From Acetothermia bacterium UBA3571 (GTDB lineage Bacteria > Bipolaricaulota > Bipolaricaulia > Bipolaricaulales > Bipolaricaulaceae), in NCBI GenBank assembly GCA_002375995.1, contig DFNI01000019.1:10298-74297 (forward strand): a stretch of 64,000 nucleotides of DNA, given 5' to 3'. The notes below the pieces were generated by a model, which was given only the letters and a program-made list of their open reading frames with translations, ran no database searches and was not told the DNA's origin. A program made the translations under genes and the position numbers. This document shows positions 26,364 through 33,405 of the stretch, piece after piece; the stretch's first letter is position 1, and each line of letters starts with the position of its first letter.

Positions 26364-27362
26364 ATGGGGTTCAGGCGTTGGGTCCAGGTGGTGGACACCC
26401 ACACCGCCGGGGAGCCCACCCGGGTGGTCCTCTCCGGAGGGCCTATCGTACCCGGGAAAACCATGGAGGATCGCCGGCAATGGCTCGCTCGAAATGCCGA
26501 CGACTTCCGGAAATTCCTCCTGCGGGAGCCTCGGGGCCATGCCGATATGTTCGGAGCCATCGTCACTCCTCCCTGCTGCCCCGAGGCCGATTTCGGGGTC
26601 ATCTTCCTCGATAACGGTGGATACCTCGGAATGTGTGGTCACGGGACAATAGGCGTGGTCACCGCCCTGGCCACGTTGGGTTGGACCGATAAGGACGAGC
26701 TCCTTTTGGATACCCCATCCGGCCCCGTCCACTGCCGCATCCACCGCCGCGGCGGGGAAGTGACGGCCGTGACCTTCCGGAACGTCCCCTCCTTTTACCT
26801 GGGGGCGGTGGAGTGGGAGGGGGTTCAGGTGCACATCGCTTACGGGGGGAACCTCTTCGCCCTGGTCGATGTCCGCTCCCTCGGGGTCGAACTCGAACGA
26901 GGGTCCCTTCCGCAGCTCGTCCGCTTGGGACTTTCCATCCGGGATTGGGTGAACGAAAACCACCGTTTCCGCCACCCAGGAACCGGCCGAGAGCTCCAGG
27001 TGGAGCTCGTGGAATTCTATGAGGAGGGGGATCCGCCTCGGAACGTGGTGGTCTTCGGCCGAGGACAGGTGGATCGCTCCCCGTGTGGTACCGGGACCTG
27101 CGCCAAAATGGCCTTCCTCCGCGCCCGGGGGTTCCTGAGGGTGGGAGAAGAGTACCGCTACCGGAGCATCCTGGATACCGAGTTCGTGGGCCGGATCGTG
27201 CAAGAGACGAGGATGGGAGGCACGCAAGCCATCATACCCGAAGTAACGGGCACGGCGCACGTGGTGGGCTTCGGACACCTAGTTTATGCGGAAGGGGACC
27301 CATTCCCCGAGGGATTCAGCCTCTTTTTGCCACCGTGGAAGCCGGACAAGGAGGGAGGATGA
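26364..27362 (+). CDS. Proline racemase / 4-hydroxyproline 2-epimerase family
   Basis: The 332-residue enzyme has both catalytic thiols: C91 in MCGHGTIG and C241 in DRSPCGTGTCA, plus D237. Both cysteines present means racemase or epimerase; trans-3-hydroxyproline dehydratases have Thr at the second position. It would interconvert L- and D-proline or trans-4-L-hydroxyproline and cis-4-D-hydroxyproline without a cofactor. The ATG follows AGGAGAGG. The next genes encode a D-amino-acid-type dehydrogenase, which favours the hydroxyproline epimerase reading. Confidence 0.9.
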   Translation: MGFRRWVQVVDTHTAGEPTRVVLSGGPIVPGKTMEDRRQWLARNADDFRKFLLREPRGHADMFGAIVTPPCCPEADFGVIFLDNGGYLGMCGHGTIGVVTALATLGWTDKDELLLDTPSGPVHCRIHRRGGEVTAVTFRNVPSFYLGAVEWEGVQVHIAYGGNLFALVDVRSLGVELERGSLPQLVRLGLSIRDWVNENHRFRHPGTGRELQVELVEFYEEGDPPRNVVVFGRGQVDRSPCGTGTCAKMAFLRARGFLRVGEEYRYRSILDTEFVGRIVQETRMGGTQAIIPEVTGTAHVVGFGHLVYAEGDPFPEGFSLFLPPWKPDKEGG

Positions 27363-28786
27363 GGATCGAACAGCACCCCATCCTGGAATTCAGGCGGGGG
27401 CGGAGGATCACGTTCACCTTCGACGGAAGGCCCATCGAGGCCTATGAAGGGGAGACCATCGCCGCGGCGCTGCACGCCGCCGGGGTGCGGGTCCTTTCCC
27501 GCACCCGTTCCGGTGCCCCCCGGGGGCTTTTCTGCGCCATCGGGAAGTGCTCCTCGTGCCTTATGACGGTGGATGGTATCCCCAACGTGAAGACGTGCGT
27601 CACCCCAGTGCGGGAGGGAATGGTCGTCCAGTCCCAGCGGGGTCCTGGACGCCTGAATCCCGACTTCCGTCCCCGGGAGCGGGAGGTGCGGGAGCTCCGG
27701 GCGGAGGCCGTGGTGGTGGGGGCCGGGCCGGCGGGGCTCGCGGCGACGAGGGTCCTTTTGCGGCACGGGATAAAGCCCATCGTCTTCGACGAAAACCCCC
27801 ACCTGGGCGGACAGCTCATAAAGCAGACCCACAAGTTCTTTGGTTCCCGGGCCGAGCGGGCGGGAGTGAGGGGGTTCTCCATTGCGGAGGAGCTCCTCTC
27901 GGAGGTAGAGGGAGAGGCGGAGGTACTCAGGCAGGCGCGGGTCCTGGGGCTTTACTTCGAGGACGGGAAACGGGTCCTCGCGGTGGCCCACACCGACCGC
28001 CTGCTCCTGGTGGAGGCGGAAGAGATCATCGTCGCCACCGGAGCGGAGGAGCGGTTCCTCCTTTTCCCGGGAAACCACCTTCCGGGGGTATACGGCGCCG
28101 GCGCGGTCCAGACCCTGATGAACGTCTACGGGGTGGTACCGGGAAAGCGGGCGCTGATGGTGGGGGCGGGGAACGTGGGCCTGATCGTCTCGTATCAGCT
28201 GCTGCAAGCCGGGGTGGAAGTAGAGGCGGTGGTGGAGGCGATGCCCGAGATTGGGGGCTACCACGTCCACGCCGCCAAGATCCGTCGCCTGGGGATCCCG
28301 ATCCTCACCCGCCATACCGTGGTGCGGGCCCTGGGAGGTGAGCGGGTGGAGGGGGCGGTGATCGCCCAGGTGGACGAAAAGCTCTCCCCGATCCCTGGGA
28401 CCGAGCGGGAGGTCTCGGTGGATCTCGTCTGTCTCGCCACCGGGCTCAACCCCTCCACCAGGCTCCTGGAGCAGGCGGGGGCCAGGATGGCCTATGTCCC
28501 GGAGCTCGGGGGACGGGTCCCCCTGCACACTCCCCACATGGAGACTACCCTTCCGGGGATCTACGTGGCGGGGGACTGCGCGGGGATCGGGGAGGCCTCC
28601 ACCGCGATGCTGGAGGGGGAGCTGGCGGCGTTATCCCTCCTTTCCCGGAGGGGCTTGGAGCTCGGTGGAGAGATGGAGGCGACGAGGAAGTCCCTGGAGA
28701 AGTTGCGTCTCGGGCCCTTCGGGGCACGGCCCCGGGCGGGAAAGGAGAAGGTGTTCGCGCTGATGAAGGGGGGTTCCGGTGGCTGA
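27359..28786 (+). CDS. Fused 2Fe-2S / FAD-NAD oxidoreductase (D-hydroxyproline dehydrogenase alpha+gamma-like)
   Basis: This 475-residue fusion has an N-terminal [2Fe-2S] domain (about 15-95, ligands C59, C64, C67, C80) joined to a pyridine-nucleotide disulphide oxidoreductase-like flavoprotein with FAD motif GAGPAGLAA (121-129) and a second dinucleotide motif GAGNVGLIV. In Pseudomonas-type D-hydroxyproline dehydrogenases and octopine/nopaline/HcnABC enzymes, these two parts are separate subunits; here they are one chain. It would move electrons from the DAO-type subunit at 29557 to an acceptor. It overlaps the racemase gene by 4 bases (ATGA) and the ferredoxin gene by 8. Confidence 0.85.
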   Translation: MRIEQHPILEFRRGRRITFTFDGRPIEAYEGETIAAALHAAGVRVLSRTRSGAPRGLFCAIGKCSSCLMTVDGIPNVKTCVTPVREGMVVQSQRGPGRLNPDFRPREREVRELRAEAVVVGAGPAGLAATRVLLRHGIKPIVFDENPHLGGQLIKQTHKFFGSRAERAGVRGFSIAEELLSEVEGEAEVLRQARVLGLYFEDGKRVLAVAHTDRLLLVEAEEIIVATGAEERFLLFPGNHLPGVYGAGAVQTLMNVYGVVPGKRALMVGAGNVGLIVSYQLLQAGVEVEAVVEAMPEIGGYHVHAAKIRRLGIPILTRHTVVRALGGERVEGAVIAQVDEKLSPIPGTEREVSVDLVCLATGLNPSTRLLEQAGARMAYVPELGGRVPLHTPHMETTLPGIYVAGDCAGIGEASTAMLEGELAALSLLSRRGLELGGEMEATRKSLEKLRLGPFGARPRAGKEKVFALMKGGSGG

Positions 28787-29261
28787 ATACCGCAGCACGG
28801 GCATCCTTATGGGTTCCGAACTAGCGGGAAAGGTCCCGCCGCGGGAGAGGCTCCTGAAACGGGCCTGTGCAGTCATCGAGTGCGTGGAAGAAATACCGTG
28901 CAACCCGTGTGAGGAAGCGTGTCCGGTGGGGGCCATCTCCGTAGGCGATCCCATCACCAACCCCCCGAACCTGGATTTCGATAAATGCACGGGATGTGGG
29001 GCGTGTGTGGGCGTGTGCCCCGGGCTCGCCATCTTCCTCCTGGACCTCTCTGGGGGAAGCGTGCGGGTCACCCTGCCCCACGAGCTTTTGCCCGTGCCCC
29101 AAGCGGGGGATGAGGTGGAGCTCCTCTCCCGGGCGGGAGAGGTTCTGGGGAGGGGAACGGTGGTGCGGACGCGGCGGGCCGGGACCACCTCCATCGTCAC
29201 CGTGGAGCTCCCGGCGGAGGAGCTCTTGTGGGATGTCCGGGCAATAAGGAGGTCCTCATGA
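28779..29261 (+). CDS. Two-cluster 4Fe-4S ferredoxin-like subunit
   Basis: The 160-residue protein has two [4Fe-4S] binding sets: C35/C41/C44/C48 (CNPCEEACP) and C70/C73/C76/C80 (CTGCGACVGVCP), then a C-terminal beta-rich tail of about 75 residues. It is very likely an electron-transfer subunit of the flavoprotein complex, carrying electrons towards ferredoxin in an anaerobe. The start is GTG at 28779, overlapping the previous gene by 8 bases; an ATG at 28809 is a weaker alternative. Confidence 0.85.
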   Translation: MAEYRSTGILMGSELAGKVPPRERLLKRACAVIECVEEIPCNPCEEACPVGAISVGDPITNPPNLDFDKCTGCGACVGVCPGLAIFLLDLSGGSVRVTLPHELLPVPQAGDEVELLSRAGEVLGRGTVVRTRRAGTTSIVTVELPAEELLWDVRAIRRSS

Positions 29262-29560
29262 ACCGTCACGCGTCCTCCGTCACGCGTCACGGAACGTGGG
29301 ACGATCCCATCGTCTGCCGCTGCGAAGAGGTCACGGTATCCCAGGTGGTGCGGGCGATCCGGGAGGGCTACGACACCCTGGAAGAGCTGAAGCGGCATCT
29401 CCGGGTAGGGATGGGTCCGTGCCAGGGGAGGACGTGTCTTCCGCTCCTCGCGCGGATCCTCTCCCGGGAGACGGGGAGGCCCTTGGGGGAGGTGATGGAG
29501 GAGGTATCCATCAGGCCCCCGCTTGTGCCCGTGCCGTTCGAGCTCTGGAGGGGAAGATGA
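29258..29560 (+). CDS. BFD-like [2Fe-2S] protein
   Basis: The 100-residue protein has a BFD-type cluster site: C20 and C22 (VCRCEEVT) with C55 and C60 (GPCQGRTC). In SoxA/HcnB/NoxA-type enzymes this domain is usually the C-terminal part of the FAD subunit; here it is a separate gene, while the N-terminal [2Fe-2S] part is fused instead. AGGAGG lies five bases before the ATG, which overlaps the previous stop. Codons 3-12 are made of the CGTCACG heptamer repeat, so the N terminus (NRHASSVTRH) is not family sequence. Confidence 0.85.
   Translation: MNRHASSVTRHGTWDDPIVCRCEEVTVSQVVRAIREGYDTLEELKRHLRVGMGPCQGRTCLPLLARILSRETGRPLGEVMEEVSIRPPLVPVPFELWRGR
29264..29291. repeat. Heptamer repeat block, locus 1
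   Basis: Four 7-base units (CGTCACG, CGTCCTC, CGTCACG, CGTCACG) in exact phase. They start two codons after the ATG of the BFD-like gene and are translated. Confidence 0.75.
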
Positions 29561-30699
29561 AGCGCTGTGCGGATGTGGTGATTATCGGGGCCGGCGTCAC
29601 GGGCGCCGCGTTGGCATATGAGCTCGCGAAACGCGGCATCCGGGACGTGGTGATCCTGGAGCGGCGTTTCCCCTGCTCCGGGGCCACGGGCCGCTGCGGC
29701 GGCGGCATCCGCCAACAGTTCACCACCCCCCACAACATCCGGTTGGCCATGGAGTCGGTGAAGCGGTACGAGACCCTCTCTGAAGAGCTTGGGGTGGACA
29801 TCGAGTTCATCCAGGGGGGATACCTGATCCTGGCGGAAACGGAAGAGGAGAGGGAAGCCCAGAGGAAGGCCGTGGCCCTCCAGAACGAACTGGGGCTTCC
29901 CTCGCGGCTGCTTTCCCCCGAGGAGGCGCTGGATGTGCTCCCGCTGCTCGACGCGAGCACCATAACGGGCGCCACCTATTGTCCCACCGACGGCCACGCC
30001 AACCCCTTCCGGGTGGTGGAGGGGTTCTTGGCCCAGGCGCGCCGCATGGGCGTGATGGTGGAGAAGTTCACCGCGGTCACCGGCCTCGTGGTGGAGAGAG
30101 GGAGGATCGTGCGGGTGCACACCTCCAGCGGGAAGATTTCCCCCGGGGCCGTGGTCAACGCCGCCGGGGCCTGGTCCGTGGAGATCGCCCGCATGGCCGG
30201 AGTGGAGCTTCCGAACGTACCGGTCCGCCACGAGATCGCCATCACCGAGCCGGTGGAATTCTTCATGGACGTCATGGTGATCTCGATCCACAACGGGATC
30301 TATTTCTCCCAAACAAAAGAGGGCCAGATCATCGGGGGGATCGGGTTCCCGGACGAGAAACCCGGGTACGTGATCTCTTCTTCCCTCCGGTTCCTGAGGG
30401 TCTACGCCCGGGAGTTAACCCGGTACGTGCCGGCTCTGGGGCAGTTAGCGGTACTGCGGCAGTGGGCCGGCCTCTACGACGTGACCCCCGACGCACAACC
30501 CGTCCTGGGACCGACCCCTGGTGTGGAGAACTTCATCCAGGCCAACGGCTACTCGGGCCACGGGTTCATGATCGCCCCGGCGGTGGCGAAGCACCTGGCC
30601 GACTACATCGAGAAGGGGATTCGGTCCGAGATATTGGAAAAGCTCTCCATCGAGCGCTTCAAGGAGGAAATCCGGGGAGAGGCGTTCGTGGTGGGTTGA
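29557..30699 (+). CDS. FAD-dependent D-amino-acid-type oxidoreductase (DAO family), beta subunit
   Basis: The 380-residue protein has the DAO fold: N-terminal VVIIGAGVTGAALAYEL (about 6-22), the EXXX dinucleotide end at LERR, GATGRCGGGIRQQ near the flavin, and a C-terminal GYSGHGFMIAPAV motif that closes the FAD site. It resembles sarcosine oxidase beta and the D-hydroxyproline/D-proline dehydrogenase catalytic subunits. With the three preceding genes it should form the dehydrogenase that oxidises the D-imino acid made by the racemase. It overlaps the BFD gene by 4 bases and ends the ~22 kb operon, 3 bases from the convergent NTPase gene. Confidence 0.88.
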   Translation: MKRCADVVIIGAGVTGAALAYELAKRGIRDVVILERRFPCSGATGRCGGGIRQQFTTPHNIRLAMESVKRYETLSEELGVDIEFIQGGYLILAETEEEREAQRKAVALQNELGLPSRLLSPEEALDVLPLLDASTITGATYCPTDGHANPFRVVEGFLAQARRMGVMVEKFTAVTGLVVERGRIVRVHTSSGKISPGAVVNAAGAWSVEIARMAGVELPNVPVRHEIAITEPVEFFMDVMVISIHNGIYFSQTKEGQIIGGIGFPDEKPGYVISSSLRFLRVYARELTRYVPALGQLAVLRQWAGLYDVTPDAQPVLGPTPGVENFIQANGYSGHGFMIAPAVAKHLADYIEKGIRSEILEKLSIERFKEEIRGEAFVVG

Positions 30700-30702
30700 G
30701 GC

Positions 30703-31221
30703 TCAAAGTCGGAGTACCCGTGTCCGTCGAAGCCCAAGCCCCTCCAGAGTTTTCTCCACCAGGTGGGGGCGGACCGTGAGGATCAGTGGCTTTCCGGCCT
30801 CCAGGACCTTTTCCAGCGCGGGGGCGAACCCCCCGCCCCGGAGTTCCCACGGCCCCACCTCGTCCACCACCGTTACCCGGGCTTGTCTTCCCGCTCGGAT
30901 AATCGCCTCCCGGGCGAACCGGAGCCCCTCCGGGGAGAAGTAAAACCGGCGGAACCTGATCCCGGGAGGGTCCAGGGAGCAGAGGGGCGCCTCTTTCCCC
31001 GTGAGGAGATCCCGCACCCGGTAGCCGTAGGTGATGCCGTCCCGCAGGATCCGGGGGGAGATCACCCCTCCCACCCGGTGTCCCGCGGTCCGAAGCGCCG
31101 CGGCCATAGCCGCGGCGGTTTTGGTCTTTCCGGCCCCGATCCCCCCGGTGAGGATCACCGCTCGGACCTTCCCCCGGAGGAGCTCCTCCAGGATCCCCTG
31201 CCATTCAGGATCTAACTTCAT
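30703..31221 (-). CDS. THEP1-type nucleoside-triphosphatase
   Basis: The 172-residue P-loop NTPase has Walker A GGIGAGKT (26-33), a Walker B-like VTVVDEVGPWEL and a late RPHLVEKTL segment, the features of the THEP1/NTPase_1 family. These hydrolyse NTPs slowly; roles are poorly defined, with links to nucleotide or phosphonate metabolism. The ATG at 31221 is chosen because the family begins shortly before the P-loop; a longer frame would run into the alr promoter. A TAAGAT -10-like hexamer is only 7 bases upstream. Confidence 0.78.
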   Translation of the reverse strand: MKLDPEWQGILEELLRGKVRAVILTGGIGAGKTKTAAAMAAALRTAGHRVGGVISPRILRDGITYGYRVRDLLTGKEAPLCSLDPPGIRFRRFYFSPEGLRFAREAIIRAGRQARVTVVDEVGPWELRGGGFAPALEKVLEAGKPLILTVRPHLVEKTLEGLGLRRTRVLRL

Positions 31222-31228
31222 CCCCGGG

Positions 31229-31280
31229 ATCTTACCGCGGGGCGCGGCCTCGAGGTTTCGGGACAGATGTCCGTTATATT
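31229..31280. promoter_or_regulatory. Divergent -10 elements for THEP1 gene and alr
   Basis: On the minus strand, TAAGAT (31234-31229) is 7 bases before the THEP1 ATG. On the plus strand, TATATT (31275-31280) is 8 bases before the ATG at 31289. No clear -35 is seen for either. Both genes lack a Shine-Dalgarno. Confidence 0.45.
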
Positions 31281-31288
31281 CGGCACCT

Positions 31289-32407
31289 ATGAACTTCCGC
31301 AAGCGCGCAAAATCGGTTCCAATTTGCTTCAACATGCTATACGCCGAGGTAAACCTGGAAACGTTGCGGGATAACCTGCGGCGGCTCCGGGATCTTCGGA
31401 ATGATACGGATGTTCTCCTCGTGGTAAAGGGGGACGCCTACGGCCACGGGCTGAAGGCCGTGGCGGAGGCGGCGGCTGACCTGGTGGATTGGTTCGGGGT
31501 GGGGACGTTGGCCGAGGCCCGCACGATCCGGGCGCTGGGCATCGGGAAGCCCGTCCTGGTCGTGGCGGCCCTCTCCACCCGGGACCTTCCCGCGGCGATC
31601 CGGGAGGGGTTCCACTTCGTGACGGGGGATTGGGAATACCTCCGGGAGGCGGAGCGGGCCGCCGCGGCGGCCCGGGCTCCCGCGTTCGTGCACATCCTGG
31701 TGGATGGCGGACAGGGTCCCCTCGGGTTCCGGCCCGAGGAGGTGGAGGGCCTGGTGCGGGAGCTCTCCTTCCTCCCCCACGTGGAGCCCGTGGGGATCTG
31801 CTCGCACCTCCCCGTGGCCCACAGCGACCGGCCGGAGGCGATCGCCCTCACCGCCGCCCGGATAGCCCGTTTCCGAGAGCTCGTCCTGCGGCTCGAGCGG
31901 CGGGGGCTGAGGTTCCCGTTTGTGCACATCGCGAATTCGGCGGGATTCCTCTCCTTCCCGGAAACCTCGGCGGAGCCCTTCAATCTGGTGCGGATCGGGG
32001 TGGCCGCCTATGGATATGTGGACCGGTTCTGGCGGGAGTGGGGGCTGCGCCCCGTGGCCCGGGTGTGGAGCGAGGTGGTCGCGCTGCGGAACCGATCCTC
32101 CCCCGGGGCCGAGAGGCTGGCGTTGTTGGGGGTGGGGTACCGGCATGGGTTGAGCGATCGGCTGCGGTGGGCCTGGGTGAACGGCGCCCGGGCGCCCGTT
32201 TGGGGCCGAATCGGGATGGACGAGCTCGCCCTGGACGTATCCGGGATCCCGGGGGTGAAGAGGGACACAGAAGTCCTCCTCTTCGACGGGACCGGGGAGA
32301 ACTTTCAAGGGTGGATGCTCCCGACGCTCGTTCCTATGCTTGCCCACGCCGAACGGAGCTGGACGAAAGCTCGCGCGCCGGGACGCGACGCGGTCCTCAC
32401 CGGGTGA
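31289..32407 (+). CDS. alr: Alanine racemase
   Basis: This fold-type III PLP enzyme makes D-alanine for peptidoglycan. The PLP lysine lies in VVKGDAYGHG and the catalytic tyrosine in LGVGYRHGLSD; FNLVRIGVAAYGY is the usual PLP-phosphate region. Starting at 31289 gives 372 residues and a start 8 bases after TATATT; starting at the ATG at 31334 gives 357 residues beginning MLYAEVNLETL, nearer the family N terminus. Neither has a Shine-Dalgarno, so the choice is open. The 3' end overlaps the convergent small gene by 11 bases. Confidence 0.87.
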   Translation: MNFRKRAKSVPICFNMLYAEVNLETLRDNLRRLRDLRNDTDVLLVVKGDAYGHGLKAVAEAAADLVDWFGVGTLAEARTIRALGIGKPVLVVAALSTRDLPAAIREGFHFVTGDWEYLREAERAAAAARAPAFVHILVDGGQGPLGFRPEEVEGLVRELSFLPHVEPVGICSHLPVAHSDRPEAIALTAARIARFRELVLRLERRGLRFPFVHIANSAGFLSFPETSAEPFNLVRIGVAAYGYVDRFWREWGLRPVARVWSEVVALRNRSSPGAERLALLGVGYRHGLSDRLRWAWVNGARAPVWGRIGMDELALDVSGIPGVKRDTEVLLFDGTGENFQGWMLPTLVPMLAHAERSWTKARAPGRDAVLTG

Positions 32408-32582
32408 GGGCGATCCCGATGATGGTGACCCACATGGGGATCAGCACCGAAAGGGCCATGCGGTACAAACTGCGGATCTCTTTGTAGGGCCCATTGATCT
32501 GTTCCCGCATTTGCAGCAACTCGGTCTCAAGCCTTCCCAGGCGTCGGTCGATCTGTTCGGACGTCCCCTCGATCTTCGCCAT
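32397..32582 (-). CDS. Small coiled-coil protein with a C-terminal membrane helix
   Basis: The 61-residue protein has a heptad-patterned N-terminal half (QIDRRLGRLETELLQMREQI) and a hydrophobic C-terminal helix (MALSVLIPMWVTIIGIAL) ending in TR. AGGAG lies four bases before the ATG, and a TATAAT -10 is 36 bases upstream. No family name is recognised. The layout is that of a tail-anchored oligomerising membrane protein. It is divergent from the GerMN gene and converges with alr. Confidence 0.65.
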   Translation of the reverse strand: MAKIEGTSEQIDRRLGRLETELLQMREQINGPYKEIRSLYRMALSVLIPMWVTIIGIALTR

Positions 32583-32618
32583 TCGCTCCTCGAGACCCGT
32601 TTGTGCTATGTCAAAGCC

Positions 32619-32652
32619 ATTATACCGTGGCGGTGCATCCGCGGGGTAGAAT
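32619..32652. promoter_or_regulatory. Divergent promoters for the small coiled-coil gene and the GerMN gene
   Basis: A perfect TATAAT lies on the minus strand at 32624-32619 with a ~36-base leader. TAGAAT lies on the plus strand at 32647-32652, 9 bases before the ATG at 32662. No strong -35 is visible for either. Confidence 0.5.
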
Positions 32653-32661
32653 GAGGGCGGA

Positions 32662-33351
32662 ATGGACGAGGGAATCTTGGGGCTCGTGGCAGCGGTGGTG
32701 ATCGGATTGGCCCTTCTCGGGGTCCTCCTGTTCCAGTCCTCGGCGGTGTACGTGGAGACGCCGTCTTCCGGCGAGGTCCTGGCCAACCCCGCACGGGTGG
32801 CCGTGGGAGGCCTTCCCGAGGGGACAGAGGTGGGGGTACGGCTACGGGACGCCCTGGGCCGGGTGTTGGCGGAAAAGGCCCTCGCGTTTCGGGGCAGCCG
32901 CGCCGAGGGCCTCCTCTATTTTGACCTCCCCACGGCCCCCGAGGGGCACCTGGAGGTCTTTTCCCTTTCGGGAGGGAAAACCCTCGTGCGGGTCCCGGTT
33001 CGCTTCGCGGGGAGCCGGGGCATTTGGGTTAAAGTCTTCTTCCTCGACGCGGGGGGAAAGCCTTTCCCCGCGGTGCGCCGGATCCCCGCTACTCCCCGGG
33101 TGGCCACCGAGGCGATCCGGGCGTTGCTCGCCGGTCCCACCCTGCCCGAGGAGCGGGCGGGGATCTGGACGGCGGCCCCCATGGGGGCGAAGCTGCGCTC
33201 CCTCTCCATTACCGGGGGTGTGGCCGATGTCACCGTTTCGGTGCCCGACCCAAACGCCCCAGTGCTGGAGCTCTTCGCCGCTCAACTCCGGCAGACCCTC
33301 CTCCAGTTCCCCACCGTCTCCCGGGTGGAGGTGGGGTTCGTCGGGGGATGA
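32662..33351 (+). CDS. Membrane-anchored GerMN-domain protein
   Basis: The 229-residue protein has an N-terminal membrane helix (about 5-25, ILGLVAAVVIGLALLGVLL), an immunoglobulin-like middle domain (about 30-115, starting YVETPSSGEVLANP) and a C-terminal GerMN domain (about 120-229, VKVFFLDAGGKPFPAVRRI and RVATEAIRALLAGP). GerMN domains occur in sporulation GerM but also widely in non-sporulating envelope proteins. There is no sporulation context here, so an extracytoplasmic cell-wall role is more likely. Confidence 0.78.
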   Translation: MDEGILGLVAAVVIGLALLGVLLFQSSAVYVETPSSGEVLANPARVAVGGLPEGTEVGVRLRDALGRVLAEKALAFRGSRAEGLLYFDLPTAPEGHLEVFSLSGGKTLVRVPVRFAGSRGIWVKVFFLDAGGKPFPAVRRIPATPRVATEAIRALLAGPTLPEERAGIWTAAPMGAKLRSLSITGGVADVTVSVPDPNAPVLELFAAQLRQTLLQFPTVSRVEVGFVGG

Positions 33352-33405
33352 TCCCTGGCCCCTTTCGCTTACATCCGCTATCTTCAGGGCGAAAGGGGGA
33401 AAGGG

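Noticed and set aside
32662..33351. GerMN protein as evidence of sporulation
   Set aside because: GerMN domains are common in envelope proteins of non-sporulating bacteria and no other sporulation gene is present.
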